Of a DNA stretch of 64,000 nucleotides, positions 50,447 through 60,993 are shown one piece after another. Each line of letters opens with the position of its first letter. Position 1 is the stretch's first letter. The position numbers and the translations under genes are program-made. The notes below the pieces were generated by a model that was not told the origin of the DNA, did no database searches, and worked only from the letters and a program-made list of their open reading frames with translations. Source of the stretch: Bradysia coprophila (lineage: Eukaryota; Arthropoda; Insecta; Diptera; Sciaridae); NCBI RefSeq assembly GCF_014529535.1, contig NW_023503372.1, positions 4,692,988 to 4,756,987 of the forward strand, given 5' to 3'.

Positions 50447-51499
50447 AACCTATTAGAAAACTAAGTTTTCAAAACTAATAAAAAACGCTCCGATGTTGCA
50501 AAAAATGTGTATCCACGGAAATCCGGGAAAACGGCTGGAAGTCATATCTACGTTTTTGGCTACCGGGAAAATTGTATTTGGATACAGAGAGGATTTTTTC
50601 ATTTTACTACCCTTTGGCTCTCGTAAATTCATAGAAGCAAAACTCGTCACTAGTATCGAATGTTAGAGATGTGTGTTCGGGCCGGTTCAGATCGAATTTT
50701 ATGAAACAAGATTTGGGCAACCCGAATTTTATTTTTCTTTTAAAAATCGACTTGCATATACTGTTGTACTGCAAATGAAGCAATTTCTGATAAATAAGTG
50801 AAACCCGTTGATAAAGAAGTTTTACTGCTAAAAATCCGTAGAACGCATTTTCGGCCGGGCTTCGTTCCAACCGGGCTTCAAAAAAACCTCGGCTAATACA
50901 TCTCTACCGAATGGTCCGCTTTGTACTAGTTTTGTTATGTCAATGTAACATGTGTATCCGCTCAGATTCAGAGTTCTTAAGTAGAAAGTTTAATGGTTGA
51001 ATCGAATTAAATAGTAAATCCAAGGTAAAATACGCAATAAAGGACAAATAATTCCTAATAGCCATTTTCATAATTAGAGCGGGAAAAGTGAAAAAAGTCG
51101 CAACCTTGACCTTGTTGATTTTTGTGCAGTAAATAAAAACGATAAACGACAATTCTGTTGCAAAGAAATTTAATTTCTAAATTCCACAAAACATATTTTC
51201 TGCCTAATCGATTTCATCAATGTAAATTGGCTATTTAAAGTGACTCCAAATATCGGAGCACTGAGAACGGTGATTGAGTAAACGACCCAATAATTTCGAT
51301 CGTTCAAAAGGATTAATTATTTTTGAAAAATAAATAAAAATTTCTATTTGCTGTCGATGAAAACTATTAAAATCCTCGGAGGTAATCGCATCGAAACGCG
51401 TGTTGACAACAGGTCAGGTCCTTGATGGAGATTTCCATAGTACTCGTCAGTCTTTACCAATTGACGATGTCCCTGCTCGCATATTGTCTATGAAAACGT
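50447..51499. other. Intergenic, 3' side of spätzle
   Basis: No gene seen. The spätzle 3' untranslated region should start at 51499 going left, but no AATAAA was found on the minus strand within the first 200 bp. Confidence 0.45.
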
Positions 51500-51680
51500 T
51501 CAGAATCTTCCGTGCGTACGAATTAGAACGCATTGACAACAGGAAGGTATCTTGAACAGATCTTTGACGGTGTAACCATCCTCATCTATCGCTACCAATT
51601 GACGGTAAACGTATTTCTGTTTGCAATGTGACTTAAGTCCGAACGGTAATTGATGCATCATGTTACACTGTCGTGTATGC
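51500..51680 (-). CDS. spz: spätzle exon 3 (knot end)
   Basis: 181 bp after a 66-bp intron; acceptor TTTCAG. HTRQCNMMHQLPFGLKSHCK leads into IPSCCQCVLI and stop TGA at 51502-51500. Confidence 0.92.
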
Positions 51681-52433
51681 CTGAAACAAAGCAAAAAATG
51701 GGTAATTGATTGCGCAAATGCAACTGAGCGAAATCAATGTACTTACACACACTCATCAACCCTTATGCCTTGGGTGTAGTTCTGTTGATTGACGATATAC
51801 CTCCATGTGTTGTCCCGAGTCAGTCCCGCTTGTGGATACACCAATCTTATTTGACTCTCACACAATTGTTCCTCGTCGTCTTCTTCACCGAATCGGTTGC
51901 TGATCGTCATCGTATTTACCGAATCGCTACCGAACAATTCCGAATATTTGTTCGTCTCGCTCAATATTGACGTAACCTCCGTGGACGGATAATTTTCGAT
52001 TTTTTCACAGAATGTTGATCCTTTAGCGCATTTGTGCACGTCTTCAGATGGATCGAATCCGGAGGCATCGTAGTCCTCGTCACGAAATCGGACGCCGGTG
52101 TAGGCTTGCACTTTATTGTTTCCACCAATTTTGTTACCGGCAAAATTCATTAACGGCGTGGCAGTTGTTTCCTACGAAAAATTGAATCCAAATTTTAGCA
52201 TTTTTGATGTGGCTGAAGTTGCACAGTATTATTACTGAAGCAGGGTGTTTAAACGCCTATTCTAATATATTATGCACTTAGGCCTCTGGATGCACCATTA
52301 TGCCGTTTCAAACAGTTTTCCCAAAAAGTCACGATAAAACACTGAAATCCAGACCGAAATTACATAAACTACTCACCTTCATGAGTAGCAGTGACGATGT
52401 TAACATCCATATGGTCCAAATATTCCAGTTCAT
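51500..52433 (-). CDS. spz: Spätzle-like Toll ligand, three exons
   Basis: Secreted pro-cytokine; after cleavage its cystine-knot C-terminus binds Toll and starts NF-kB signalling in immunity and embryonic patterning. Exons on the minus strand: 52433-52377, 52171-51747 and 51680-51500, all GT-AG with matching phases, giving 220 residues. Residues 1-20 (MNWNIWTIWMLTSSLLLM) form a signal peptide. The prodomain has the typical TFCEKIENYP. Cleavage is expected after Arg112 (ISNR, then FGEED), leaving 108 residues, close to the C106 form of fly Spätzle. The knot region has LVYPQAGLTRDNTWRYIVN, TQGIRVDEC, CKQKYVYRQL and IPSCCQC, with seven cysteines. Among spätzle paralogues, spz itself fits best, but spz2-6 assignment was not tested. 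Confidence 0.92.
51747..52171 (-). CDS. spz: spätzle exon 2 (prodomain and knot start)
   Basis: 425 bp; acceptor TTCGTAG, donor GT|GTAAGT in phase 2. Contains the prodomain, processing site and the first half of the cystine knot. Confidence 0.92.
52377..52433 (-). CDS. spz: spätzle exon 1 (signal peptide)
   Basis: 19 codons from ATG at 52433 to AAG|GTGAGT, phase 0. Short but supported by a hydrophobic signal sequence and correct phase to exon 2, whose first residue is Glu20. Confidence 0.8.
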
Positions 52434-53014
52434 GTTGATTTTTGTCACTTTTAATTTTCACCTTGTTTCACAGTATAAACAGAATTATTTGAAAACGTGT
52501 GGTAAATAAACACAATCGCCAGTGGTTGTCCATTCACGTGAAGCTCTGTCAACAAACTGACCTGTCGAAAAATTCTCATAAAGCAACAGGTAAAAAAAAA
52601 TCTTGGTAGGGATGGATATAGAGATGAGTATGTACTATACAGCAAGTGCACTTTAGACAGGGAGTTAGTGGTGTATATTTTACCTTTTTTTTGACTGTGT
52701 GCGTATTTGAACGGTGGTGTTTTTCAGTCATACAAACATTTCATTTCTTAAAAGAATATTTGAAGTTAACGTTAACGACCACACATTCTACATTAATTTA
52801 TGCAAAAAACCAATTATGTAAAAAGATTCTGAGTCACATGTTTCACATCGTAAATGAGTGTTTCAATTGCGATTATTGATGCTGCCTTGTTTTCGTATAC
52901 GATTTTTTACTTCTGCTTTTCGTTCTCTTAAAATTTCCTGAGTTATAAATTGAGATAGCGAGCGTGCTCGTTGATCAAGAGTATCTAATGTATCTAATGC
53001 ATAGTTTCCTCTTA

Positions 53015-53109
53015 CCAAAAAAGGACTCCGTGTGAGAGACAAAATTGAATTTTTTCAATTTTTTCTTTGTTTATTTGACAGTTTGCTCTCTCACGAAGTA
53101 CTTTTTGTT
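53015..53109. repeat. Short foldback MITE
   Basis: Left AAAAAAGGACTCCGTGTGAGAG and right CTCTCTCACGAAGTACTTTTTG are inverted repeats with a T-rich centre. Confidence 0.55.
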
Positions 53110-53443
53110 GAGTGGAATAGACGCACTTAACTATTTATGTTAACTCTTGATTCTCACCAAAAGAATGATCGGTGATCAATCTCTCATTTACGAAAGGGTT
53201 GAACACAGTAGAGCCATCGGAATGTATGCATCGATAAATCTGCTTATTTGAAAGAACTTCTTAGGTTCTAGGTCGAAAGTCTTACTCAAATGCAATAATC
53301 GTTCAGCTCCATCCTTATAATATCTGGCATAATGAAACTAATCAAAACTGATCCAAAGAAGTAACAGAATCTCTTTGAATAATAAAATGAAAATCAGTCT
53401 AATGGAAATTACCGGACCTTTTCGATTAATCTCGGTCCCATAC

Positions 53444-53583
53444 ATTCTTTAAATAGATTTCTCACCGTAAAGCCTTGATGGCACATTTTTGGCCGAATGA
53501 AGAAAAATGTAGCAGACGACATGACCTACATTCCAATTAATTTGACCAAAAATGTGACATGGTTTCACGGTGATTTAAAGAAT
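53444..53583. repeat. Foldback MITE with ATTCTTTAAAT termini
   Basis: Left ATTCTTTAAAT...TCACCGTAAAGCC and right CATGGTTTCACGGTGATTTA to AAGAAT are inverted repeats; GGCACATTTTTGGCC also pairs with GACCAAAAATGTGAC. Confidence 0.65.
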
Positions 53584-54564
53584 ATCCTGGTCAATAATAA
53601 GTCACTAAGGCTTACGATTCTGGAAATGGGTGTTTTCATAGAAACTAAAAATTGGAAATGAGTGCGAATCGCAAATTCGATACTGAATGTCGGAAAATTT
53701 TCAGTTTCTGTCGCACTTATTTATAGACTTTTTGACCAATTAATATGTTAGAACTCATTGCGCATTCGACTGTATTGGGTAATCCTATTTCCTATGTACC
53801 AATCGACAAAATGTGAAGTGAGCGAGAGGTGAATTTCAGATTTAAAAGAAATGGTTTATAGAAGTTCCTAAATGTAAAATGAAAGTCTCCAAAGAGTGGA
53901 AAACATAATCTCATGGTAATAATTTCTATTAACTTCTTCGATTTTTGAGACTTTCATTTTCAGCGGGTGTGAAATCGTTATAGCCATATTTGACTTCTAT
54001 TATATTTAATTATTGTCTTTACAACTGAAAATGTAATTACGGTTCTATTGGTGCCTTCACTGCGCTTCATATTGTTGTGTATCACTCTTTGTCATTAGAT
54101 GTATTTGGCAGCATTCATAATTGTAAATGTTATACGTGCATATACGTTTAGAGGTTTTGTGTCGTCTCTTTCAATTAGTGAAAAACCTGTTATTTTCTAA
54201 AACGTTGAAGGAACAGACAATTTTAATCCTTTTGTCGTTTGCGACAGGTATAACGGGTACAAAGGATTTAATAAACTTTAAACAAATAGCTGGTGAAAAA
54301 ATGTATTACCTTGTCTATGTACACATTTCATACCCATTTTTATTGCGGCTTATATCCATGCAGGTGGAATATTTAAAAAGATTACCTTCTGATCTCATCA
54401 GTCGCTCAACAAGGTATACATATTTTCATGAGAGCAGGACAAGGTTTTTCTTTAAACAAATTATGAAAAGAAAAGGGAGAAGTGGGTAATCTTGTACAAA
54501 CAGAAAATATATTGCCATCTTACCATTCCATCGAGCCTGTTACTTCTTTCGTTCAGTATAAGAG

Positions 54565-54712
54565 TTTACTGCCTGCTCCATGCGAAAATTAAACATTACA
54601 CATCAATTTCCCCCATGCGAAAATGATCGATTACTTCAAGAGTATTTTCGGTGTTTTTTTGTGAATTTTTATGCGAAATTCAACTTTTGCATGTGATAGG
54701 TAGGCAGTTAAA
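54565..54712. repeat. MITE with TTTACTGCCTGC termini
   Basis: Left TTTACTGCCTGCTCCATGCG pairs with right CATGTGATAGGTAGGCAGTT AAA. Confidence 0.55.
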
Positions 54713-55458
54713 CAGCTTTGGAAGTAATTCATTACATCAAAAATAAAAACATGTGGCCTCATGACAAAAACATTTTCAGGCTAATAAGGGGAGGTGGGTG
54801 AGTCAGGTTGATGAAAACAGCTTTACAATGGCCCAAAAATGAGGTTTTCGAATTTTGTATCGAAAAATGTAAACAAATTTTTTCCAGTGGTTCTAAGTCA
54901 AAATAATATTTTGTGTAGGGTATAGCCGCACGGGAATAACGACATCCGATTTCGGGAAAAGTTTTATTTCTGATGCGTAGCGCAGAATTTAGGTTCAAAA
55001 ATATCGGACTTTCTTTATAAAATGCGTAATCCCACAAGACGCATTGTGAAAAAATGCAAAACAATTTCCCATTTTTCAGTTCAGTTCAGACGACCTGTCA
55101 CACGTCTAAATACTAAATTGGTGGTCGGCTTGCGAATTTTCGTACGAGTCGACTGAATGATATGCTAAATCTGAGGTAGATATGGTGTTATAACACAGTT
55201 CTCATACGTCACATGCGTAAGTCACAATCGTGATTCTAAAAAAATTTCAACCACTAGCGACATCTATGTTCTAATAGATAATTCACATGGATAGGATAGG
55301 GCGTGAGTCCACCAGATATAGTGTTATATTTACCTTGGCAAAATCCTTCTAGTATGATAGATTTGTTTCAATTAAGTGTAAACACGAATTTTTACTGGCC
55401 CAACTAACATGACATCCATAGAGAATCTTTACAAGGCACGTACTGCTTCAGCGGCTTA

Positions 55459-55662
55459 CCTGTTACAGACGGCTGTCATCTGTTATCGACAACGACAGCA
55501 ATAATAAACGACAAACTCTGCCAAATGAGGTCTTATATAGCAACAATCGTGTTCAAAACAAATGAAGTAAAAGATTTCTGAAACCAATCTCTGAAAATCT
55601 TCGATCAAATGAAGTAATAGATCAGATAGTAAACTTTTAATATGCTTGCCGTCTGTGACAGG
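55459..55662. repeat. Intact TTAA-family MITE, reference copy
   Basis: 204 bp with inverted ends CCTGTTACAGACGGC and GCCGTCTGTGACAGG. Flanks CTTA and CTAA suggest a decayed TTAA duplication. The internal order (GTTATCGACAACGACAGCAA, TCTTATATAGCAAC, AACAAATGAAGTAAAAGAT, TTAATATGCTTGCC) is the template by which the split copy at 3.3/8.1 kb and the intron copies were recognised. Confidence 0.8.
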
Positions 55663-56117
55663 CTAAAAACACTTTTCAATGCATCTGACAAGATAGAGGC
55701 CCATGATAAGACTTGGTTATTCTGCCTCTAGATTTTGGAATACATAAGTGTTTTTGGTAGAAATGGACAATTGATGCATTATATCTATGAAAAATTGCAT
55801 TGTGCACTTCTGATTTTTTTTTTTGTAAACTTGCTAGTTGCGTTTTGAAGACGAACAAAACTTCTGGAAATCTGTTCTTCTTTGGTAACTAGGGATTCTT
55901 GAAGTTACCATGGATGTAAACCCATTTAAGAACACCATTATGCAAATGCATGATGAAAATTAGGTAAATTTTGGATTCTACTTGAGTTTTCTTCCCTTTC
56001 CATGACAAATTACACACGTACCTGTCGAGGACGATTGACGATAGGCACTTTCGATTGTAGCTAATCAATCGTCCAAGACACATGCGTTATAGCAGATTAC
56101 ATGGGATGCCTGGGAAG

Positions 56118-56380
56118 CAGTGACTATTTTGGGGAAAATTATTGGAAAAATAAGGAAAATAGAGAAAATAGGGAAAATCGGGAAAATTAAGGAAAACAGG
56201 GAAAAAAATAGTGAAAATTGGAAAAAGATTGAGGAAAATTTTCCCTGTTTTCCTTATTTTTCCTATTTTCCTATTTTTTTTATTTTCCAAATTTTTCTGT
56301 TTTTCTTAATTTTTCCTATTTTCCATATTTTCCCAATTTTCTTTAATTTTCAAAATTTTCTTTTTTTTCCAAATTAGTTT
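56118..56380. repeat. hAT-type GGAAAA-rich MITE
   Basis: Begins CAGTGACTATTTTGGGGAAA; a purine half (GGAAAATAGAGAAAATAGGG) is followed by a pyrimidine half (TTTTCCCTGTTTTCCTTATT), so the element folds back. Right border uncertain. Confidence 0.5.
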
Positions 56381-56449
56381 CTGACCTTAAGTCGAAATAA
56401 ACAATTCTATGTAAAAAAAACTACTTTGTGAGACATTGGACGTAGGGTA

Positions 56450-56516
56450 ATCTGGCACTTCATACAAATTGATGGTGTGCCCATACTATGATCGTGTGTG
56501 ACAGATTCCCCGATGC
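56450..56516. repeat. Fragment of the GGGGAATCTGGCACAC MITE
   Basis: GGGTAATCTGGCACTTCATA and GACAGATTCCCCGATGCC match the ends of 38621-38757. Confidence 0.55.
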
Positions 56517-57039
56517 CGGTTAATTGTTCCATCAATTTTTATGATTTTAACGAAAAGTAAGGTTGATTTTATTCAATGTGTTGTCGTGGTCACATTCTCT
56601 GTTGTTTTTTATTTGATTTCGACTATAGATTTTCATCACGGAAACCGTTTAACTCATCACCAGTAGTTGCAATGAAAGTGTACAGTAGTTTAAAACTGCA
56701 CAATTTTTGAAAGCGACCACTGTATTTCTTTGTCGTTTTTACGATATTCAAAATACAACAAAACAAAATATTTTCGATGGGGTGAAGAACCTAACAGTTT
56801 TCGAAAGGAAAATCAAAATTAAGTTGACAAAAAATGCAACAGTGAAGTTGACCATGACTCCATCACATCAAATCAAATTGTTGACAACCAAAAATCATTA
56901 AAACGGAAAATTCCTTCAACCTTTACTTTTCGAAAAAGCATAAAAATTGATGGACCACTCAGCTATCAGTTTCGTTCGAAAATGGAGGGAATCGTGGACT
57001 GCTTTTATCGAACGTGTTTGCTTGTTGTGAAGCCAACTA

Positions 57040-57148
57040 GCATAGCTGCAAAATTAAGGAAAATAGGAAAAATTAGGAAAATTAAGAAAAATAGGAAAAA
57101 TTGGGAAAAATATAAAAATAGGAAAAAATTTCCTCAAAATAGTCCCTG
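57040..57148. repeat. hAT-type GGAAAA-rich MITE, half element
   Basis: Purine run AATTAAGGAAAATAGGAAAA ending CAAAATAGTCCCTG, the complement of the CAGGGACTATTTT terminus at 45946. The pyrimidine half is missing. Confidence 0.45.
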
Positions 57149-57419
57149 CTGGGAAGTGAGTTAAGAGGTATTTTCTAACATCGACCGAAACGACATTTTT
57201 TTGCGTCACAAAGTGGCAGACATTGTGGATCAAATTTTTGGTGTGAAATTTTCTTTGTATAGACGGAAATTGGTTATCGTACAAATTCCGGAGAGCTAAA
57301 ATCCGGAATTCTAAAATCCAAACAAAAAAATCCGGAAGCCTCATAATCTGGAATCTTTAAAATCAGGAACCAAGAAATGATATCAGGAATGAACAAGCTA
57401 CAGGGACTTGCTCCACTCG

Positions 57420-57429
57420 TTTATTTATT
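57420..57429 (-). terminator. Candidate polyadenylation signals of the MPLKIP-like gene
   Basis: Overlapping minus-strand AATAAA hexamers (AAATAAATAAA) about 55 bp downstream of the stop codon. Confidence 0.55.
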
Positions 57430-57481
57430 TCATTACAGCCTCACGTTTGTACATTTTACCGATATTTTCAGTATAAGTATT

Positions 57482-57694
57482 TTACGTAGATGGACTACTA
57501 CTGCTACTACCACCACCCGGTTCATCTTCTTCCTTTGTCTCGGAACCAGTGTCTTCACAATTTTTGTCAATCACTGTGCTCGTTTCGAACGGTTTTGGTA
57601 GCAGATGTCTCCAAGGATCTTGTATCATCGACGGATGGAAGTACTCCGATATGTCAACCGATTCATTTCTGTTGAAGCTTCGATTGTTGTTGGG
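57482..57694 (-). CDS. MPLKIP: MPLKIP-like exon 2
   Basis: 70 codons plus TAA; acceptor TTTGCAG. Carries the diagnostic YFHPSMIQDPW box. Confidence 0.9.
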   Translation of the reverse strand, partial: PNNNRSFNRNESVDISEYFHPSMIQDPWRHLLPKPFETSTVIDKNCEDTGSETKEEDEPGGGSSSSSPST

Positions 57695-58062
57695 CTGCAA
57701 AACTGGAGATTAATACAACCCGAAAACTAGGAGAAAATTTCATCGTGACTCACCCGTCTGTTGTCATTGCGATTTCTCCAATTATTCCCTCTGCTATGAC
57801 TCTGATTTCCTCTAAACCGATCTCCATACGAATTTCCACTTTGCCGGCGATTTCCATTGAAATTTCGTTGATGATAGATCGGACTGCTGAATCCCTGCGG
57901 GCTGCCGTGAAACGGACTGAATTGGTCGTGACGGTTTTGGTGGGGAGAATTATTTTGTGTTGATTTGAATGGTGTTTTGCGCCAATTTGACGGTGGGTTA
58001 TCGTTAGAAAATGCGATGAATCCACCGTCTGTCGGTGTATTTGCCGTTTGGTCTGTGCTCAT
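57482..58062 (-). CDS. MPLKIP: MPLKIP/TTDN1-like protein, two exons
   Basis: Exons 58062-57754 and 57694-57482 (GT-AG, 59-bp intron) encode 173 residues, close to human MPLKIP (179). The N-terminal two thirds is disordered and rich in Asn, Arg, Gly and Ser (NFNGNRRQSGNSYGDRFRGN). Residues about 118-134, ISEYFHPSMIQDPWRHL, match the conserved C-terminal box of TTDN1 (YxxPSMxxDPW). The human protein binds PLK1, is nuclear, and is mutated in non-photosensitive trichothiodystrophy; the insect role is inferred. The tail is acidic then Gly/Ser-rich. MSTDQ is the first ATG; the frame upstream has none. Confidence 0.88.
57754..58062 (-). CDS. MPLKIP: MPLKIP-like exon 1
   Basis: 103 codons, ends NDNRR|GTGAGT, phase 0. 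Entirely low-complexity Asn/Arg/Gly/Ser sequence. Confidence 0.85.
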
Positions 58063-58523
58063 GACTTTAAAGGAAAGTTGTCTTGCGATGCAAAAACAAA
58101 TAAATTGTTCCAAAATTCAAAACAGAAAAATGTTTTTATTTGAAAAGATTTTGACGTTTGACAGTTTTGACAATCATATGAAAGTCAATTAAATCAATCC
58201 CAGTCAATATTTTCTTTTGATCAGTAGATTGAAAGATTCCACTTTGGCAGTAAATAGACAACCTTTCCGAAGGTCAACATAGGACCGAAAGGACTCCTTC
58301 TGAGCTCTTTCTAACATTTGAATATGCAACATCTCAAGCATCACTTATTCAATCGCTCCGATCGCTCCACCAACAAATATTTCTGTTGGGGCTTACAGAC
58401 AGGATGACCAACTTCTGAATACTAGCCTAAATATCGACTCTGTCAAATTAACATTTTTGTATTCAGTAAATTGTAAATGAATCTCGTAAATAAAAACAAG
58501 AAACCAAATTAGTTACCAAAACA
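58063..58523. promoter_or_regulatory. Shared promoter region, MPLKIP-like / MOSMO
   Basis: 461 bp between two divergent start codons, the only space for both promoters and leaders. No TATA box or other specific element could be named with confidence. Confidence 0.5.
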
Positions 58524-58626
58524 ATGGACAAATTGACGACAATCAGTGCCACTCTTTTCATGGCAGCAGACGTTTTCGCTATAATTAGCTTGTCTATGCC
58601 AGATTGGATCGTTACAGACGTAGGGG
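58524..58626 (+). CDS. MOSMO: MOSMO exon 1
   Basis: 34 codons plus one base; donor GG|GTAAAT in phase 1. Contains TM1. Confidence 0.93.
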
Positions 58627-59245
58627 GTAAATATTAACAAAAGACCAGTCTTTTACCAAGGTTTCGCCCGTCTACTCTCGAATCATTTCACTCCATTTTT
58701 ACAGGAGAAACCAGACTCGGCCTGATGTGGACATGCATGACACTGCATAATAGACCCCAAGTTTGCTTCACACCCGAACTACAACCAGAATGGCTACTGG
58801 CATTGATTTGTATATTTGTCGGCTGTATTTGTATTACGACAACGATTATTTTACTGGCGAGCAGTAACTGGGACCGGGATGTTATACCCTATGCAAGATG
58901 GGTAGGATTCACAGCAAGTAAGTACTAAAGACATTCGATTCTGACGTGAACAGACTATCGGTATACGGATTTACCGAGACAGTGGACTCAGAAGATTTTC
59001 ATCTGACCTCACCTGTCCTGAGGTGATAGTGCTAATATTTGTGAACGATATTTTCAGTGGTACTATTCTGTACGGCGGCCGTAATATTCCCACTCGGATT
59101 TCACATAGACGAGATCGGCGGCCAGCCCTACCAGTTACCAAATAGCCATCAAGTTGGTCTGTCGTACATCATGTTTGTATTAGCTCTGTGGATAACCGTT
59201 GTTTCGGAGCTGTTTGCCGGAAAGGTTTGTCTACCTCATTTTTAA
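58524..59245 (+). CDS. MOSMO: Modulator of smoothened (MOSMO), three exons
   Basis: Four-pass membrane protein of the claudin/PMP22-like fold. In vertebrates it works with MEGF8 and MGRN1 to lower Smoothened at the cell surface and damp Hedgehog signalling. Exons 58524-58626, 58705-58917 and 59058-59245 join in matching phases to 167 residues, the same length as human MOSMO. It starts MDKLTTISATLFMAADVFAI (TM1) and PDWIV, the W that marks the fold; TM2 is LLALICIFVGCICITTTIIL, TM3 begins MVLFCTAAVIFPLGF, then GGQPYQLPN and TM4 to LFAGKVCLP. The call rests on strong similarity along the whole length. AATAAA follows at 59390. Confidence 0.95.
58705..58917 (+). CDS. MOSMO: MOSMO exon 2
   Basis: Acceptor TTACAG, donor A|GTAAGT in phase 1. 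First extracellular loop with the paired Cys and TM2, ending YARWVGFTA. Confidence 0.93.
59058..59245 (+). CDS. MOSMO: MOSMO exon 3
   Basis: Acceptor TTTTCAG; completes the split ATG (Met) codon. TM3, the GGQPYQLPN loop, TM4 and stop TAA at 59243-59245. Confidence 0.93.
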
Positions 59246-59389
59246 ATTAATTTTTGTTTTTGTTTCTGGTTTTTCTTTTGTTGATCCAATTGAATCTCTT
59301 TATCATTTTAAGAATTAGGTATTACGCATCGAGTTAACTCTAGTTTACAAATTGTAAAAATATTCTTTTTTATGGAAATGAATGTGAAT

Positions 59390-59395
59390 AATAAA
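59390..59395 (+). terminator. Candidate MOSMO polyadenylation signal
   Basis: AATAAA 145 bp after the MOSMO stop. Confidence 0.5.
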
Positions 59396-59599
59396 TCGTG
59401 AGAAGTGTATCAGTCCATTGCACTGTTTTAATCGTTGTAAAATCGAACTACATTGGGGTGAAGCTCTTTTACCCGGTAGTTAATTGTGCCACATTTCTGA
59501 ATTGACCTTGGTGCATCATTAATACATTTCCGCTTGATTTCCATTTAATTTCCAATTGCTCTGTCATGTATAATCTGCGTATTCGCAGGAAGCCTTAGA

Positions 59600-60205
59600 A
59601 TGGTAAGTATAAGGTCACAGTTGAAGCAACCGTACCTGAATATAGGAATAGGGTGAAGCTCTTCCCTCTTCGCGCTGAACAATTCAATTTCTTTAATCTG
59701 CATTCGTGGTCACAGCAGTAACCAAGGTTAATTAGGAGCTACTGAACAACTAATCGGCCCAGAATCTCGCATCAAGGCACCACCTTTTTTTAAATCATTA
59801 AATATTAAGTGGAAAAGCGAAAAATTCAAAAACCACTGTAGCTCTGTAACCCACGCTGGACATTCCAAAAATTGTATTAACAGCAACATCAAAAATTCTA
59901 GGCTTTTACTCTCACTTAGCAGGAGAAACATTAGTAGAATGACCGACATCCTCATGGGGCACTGCTGTCTCACCAAACATTTAAACTCGTTGGGCCTTAA
60001 AAATAGGGAGCTTTGCGTGGCGATTGTCTTACACAGCTATAGCTTGACACTTAACGTACATTCTACCGCAAATCATCTGGAGCCTCCTGCCCAGGAACAT
60101 ATTAGATTATCTCAATCGCACAGCTAGATTGTTAGATTGTAATTGATCGTTGGTATGCCCGTTAGAGGCATAGTTGCGGGAGTTCTTCATCACTTAAACC
60201 AACCA
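59600..60205 (+). pseudogene. LINE RNase H and 3'-end remnant
   Basis: Reads GHSSNQG-stop-LGATEQLIGPESR then SRRNISRMTDILMGHCCLTK, the RNase H end and following C-terminal region of a Jockey/I-type non-LTR element. Similar in layout to the 27.7-28.4 kb remnant. The 3' end has CCCGTTAGAGGCATAGTTGC, shared with the SINE at 24.6-25.1 kb. Confidence 0.55.
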
Positions 60206-60442
60206 ACAAGGTCGGAGTTTGAAATCTATTCCTAAGGGCATTACTAACTGCAGTATCTGAAAGACTATCGAACCGAATTCGATAAACTTTTTTTCGTGAA
60301 AAACTGAATTATTTGTGATTCAAGTCTAATATGAAGAATATTGTCGAAAAATCCATAGTTCGAGGGTGAAGCGACATAAAAAGGGCTTACAAGAATTTAA
60401 AAATCAGCTTCTCTGAAATCTTTCAAACATTTCCCGAGTCCA

Positions 60443-60510
60443 AATCAGTAGAGAATTGTATTCTATCAAGAGAAGTAATAGATTCGATATTCTTACAGTC
60501 TGTAAAAGGT
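60443..60510 (+). repeat. TTAA-family MITE end fragment
   Basis: Right-end fragment: ATTGTATTCTATCAAGAGAA, GTAATAGATTCGATA and terminus ACAGTCTGTAAAAGG followed by TTAA. Confidence 0.5.
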
Positions 60511-60993
60511 TAATGCGTTAAGTAGACTAAGACTTGAATAAGCAATCGTCAAATATCAATGTTAAGATCTAGAATCATTAAATAGAACATCGAAGCACGG
60601 TCGTGAGTTGATATATTTAAAATCTTATCTAACACTTACTGAAAAGTTGTGATTAACTCATTGACCGAATTACTTATGTTGTAGTTGAAATGGTCTGGAG
60701 ATTGCTATTTTGACTTGTGTGGTTGCAACCCTCGTCTTCTGTCCGAGCTGCGAAAGCCGCACTTTACAAAATTAGAATCTCCAAAGAAGTGCGTAAGCTA
60801 CACTACTATTAAAATGTAATCAGAATCTGAATCCCAACTCAGAAAACACTTAGTGACTACTTGTAAACGTTCCATTTTGAACATAATTCTTAGTCAGACA
60901 AAGAATATGTCGCTTCTATACTGCTAAGCACGACAGTATAGTCAATAAATCTGTTACTTCAATTGTTCAACAATTATTTTTTACTATTTGTTC

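Larger units (their letters stand above)
52434..57419. other. Intergenic, repeats only
   Basis: 5 kb between spätzle and the MPLKIP-like gene. Contains MITEs at 53.0, 53.4, 54.6, 55.5, 56.1, 56.45 and 57.0 kb. Open frames at 54127-54489 and 54759-55064 show no domain. Confidence 0.55.
59396..60993. other. Intergenic, LINE remnant and MITE pieces
   Basis: No host gene. Holds the LINE remnant at 59.6-60.2 kb and a TTAA-family MITE end at 60443-60510 (AAGTAATAGATTCGATAT...ACAGTCTGTAAAAGG followed by TTAA). Confidence 0.5.

Noticed and set aside
57727..58113. Longer N-terminus for the MPLKIP-like gene starting upstream of MSTDQ
   Set aside because: The upstream codons contain no ATG; the first ATG is at 58062.
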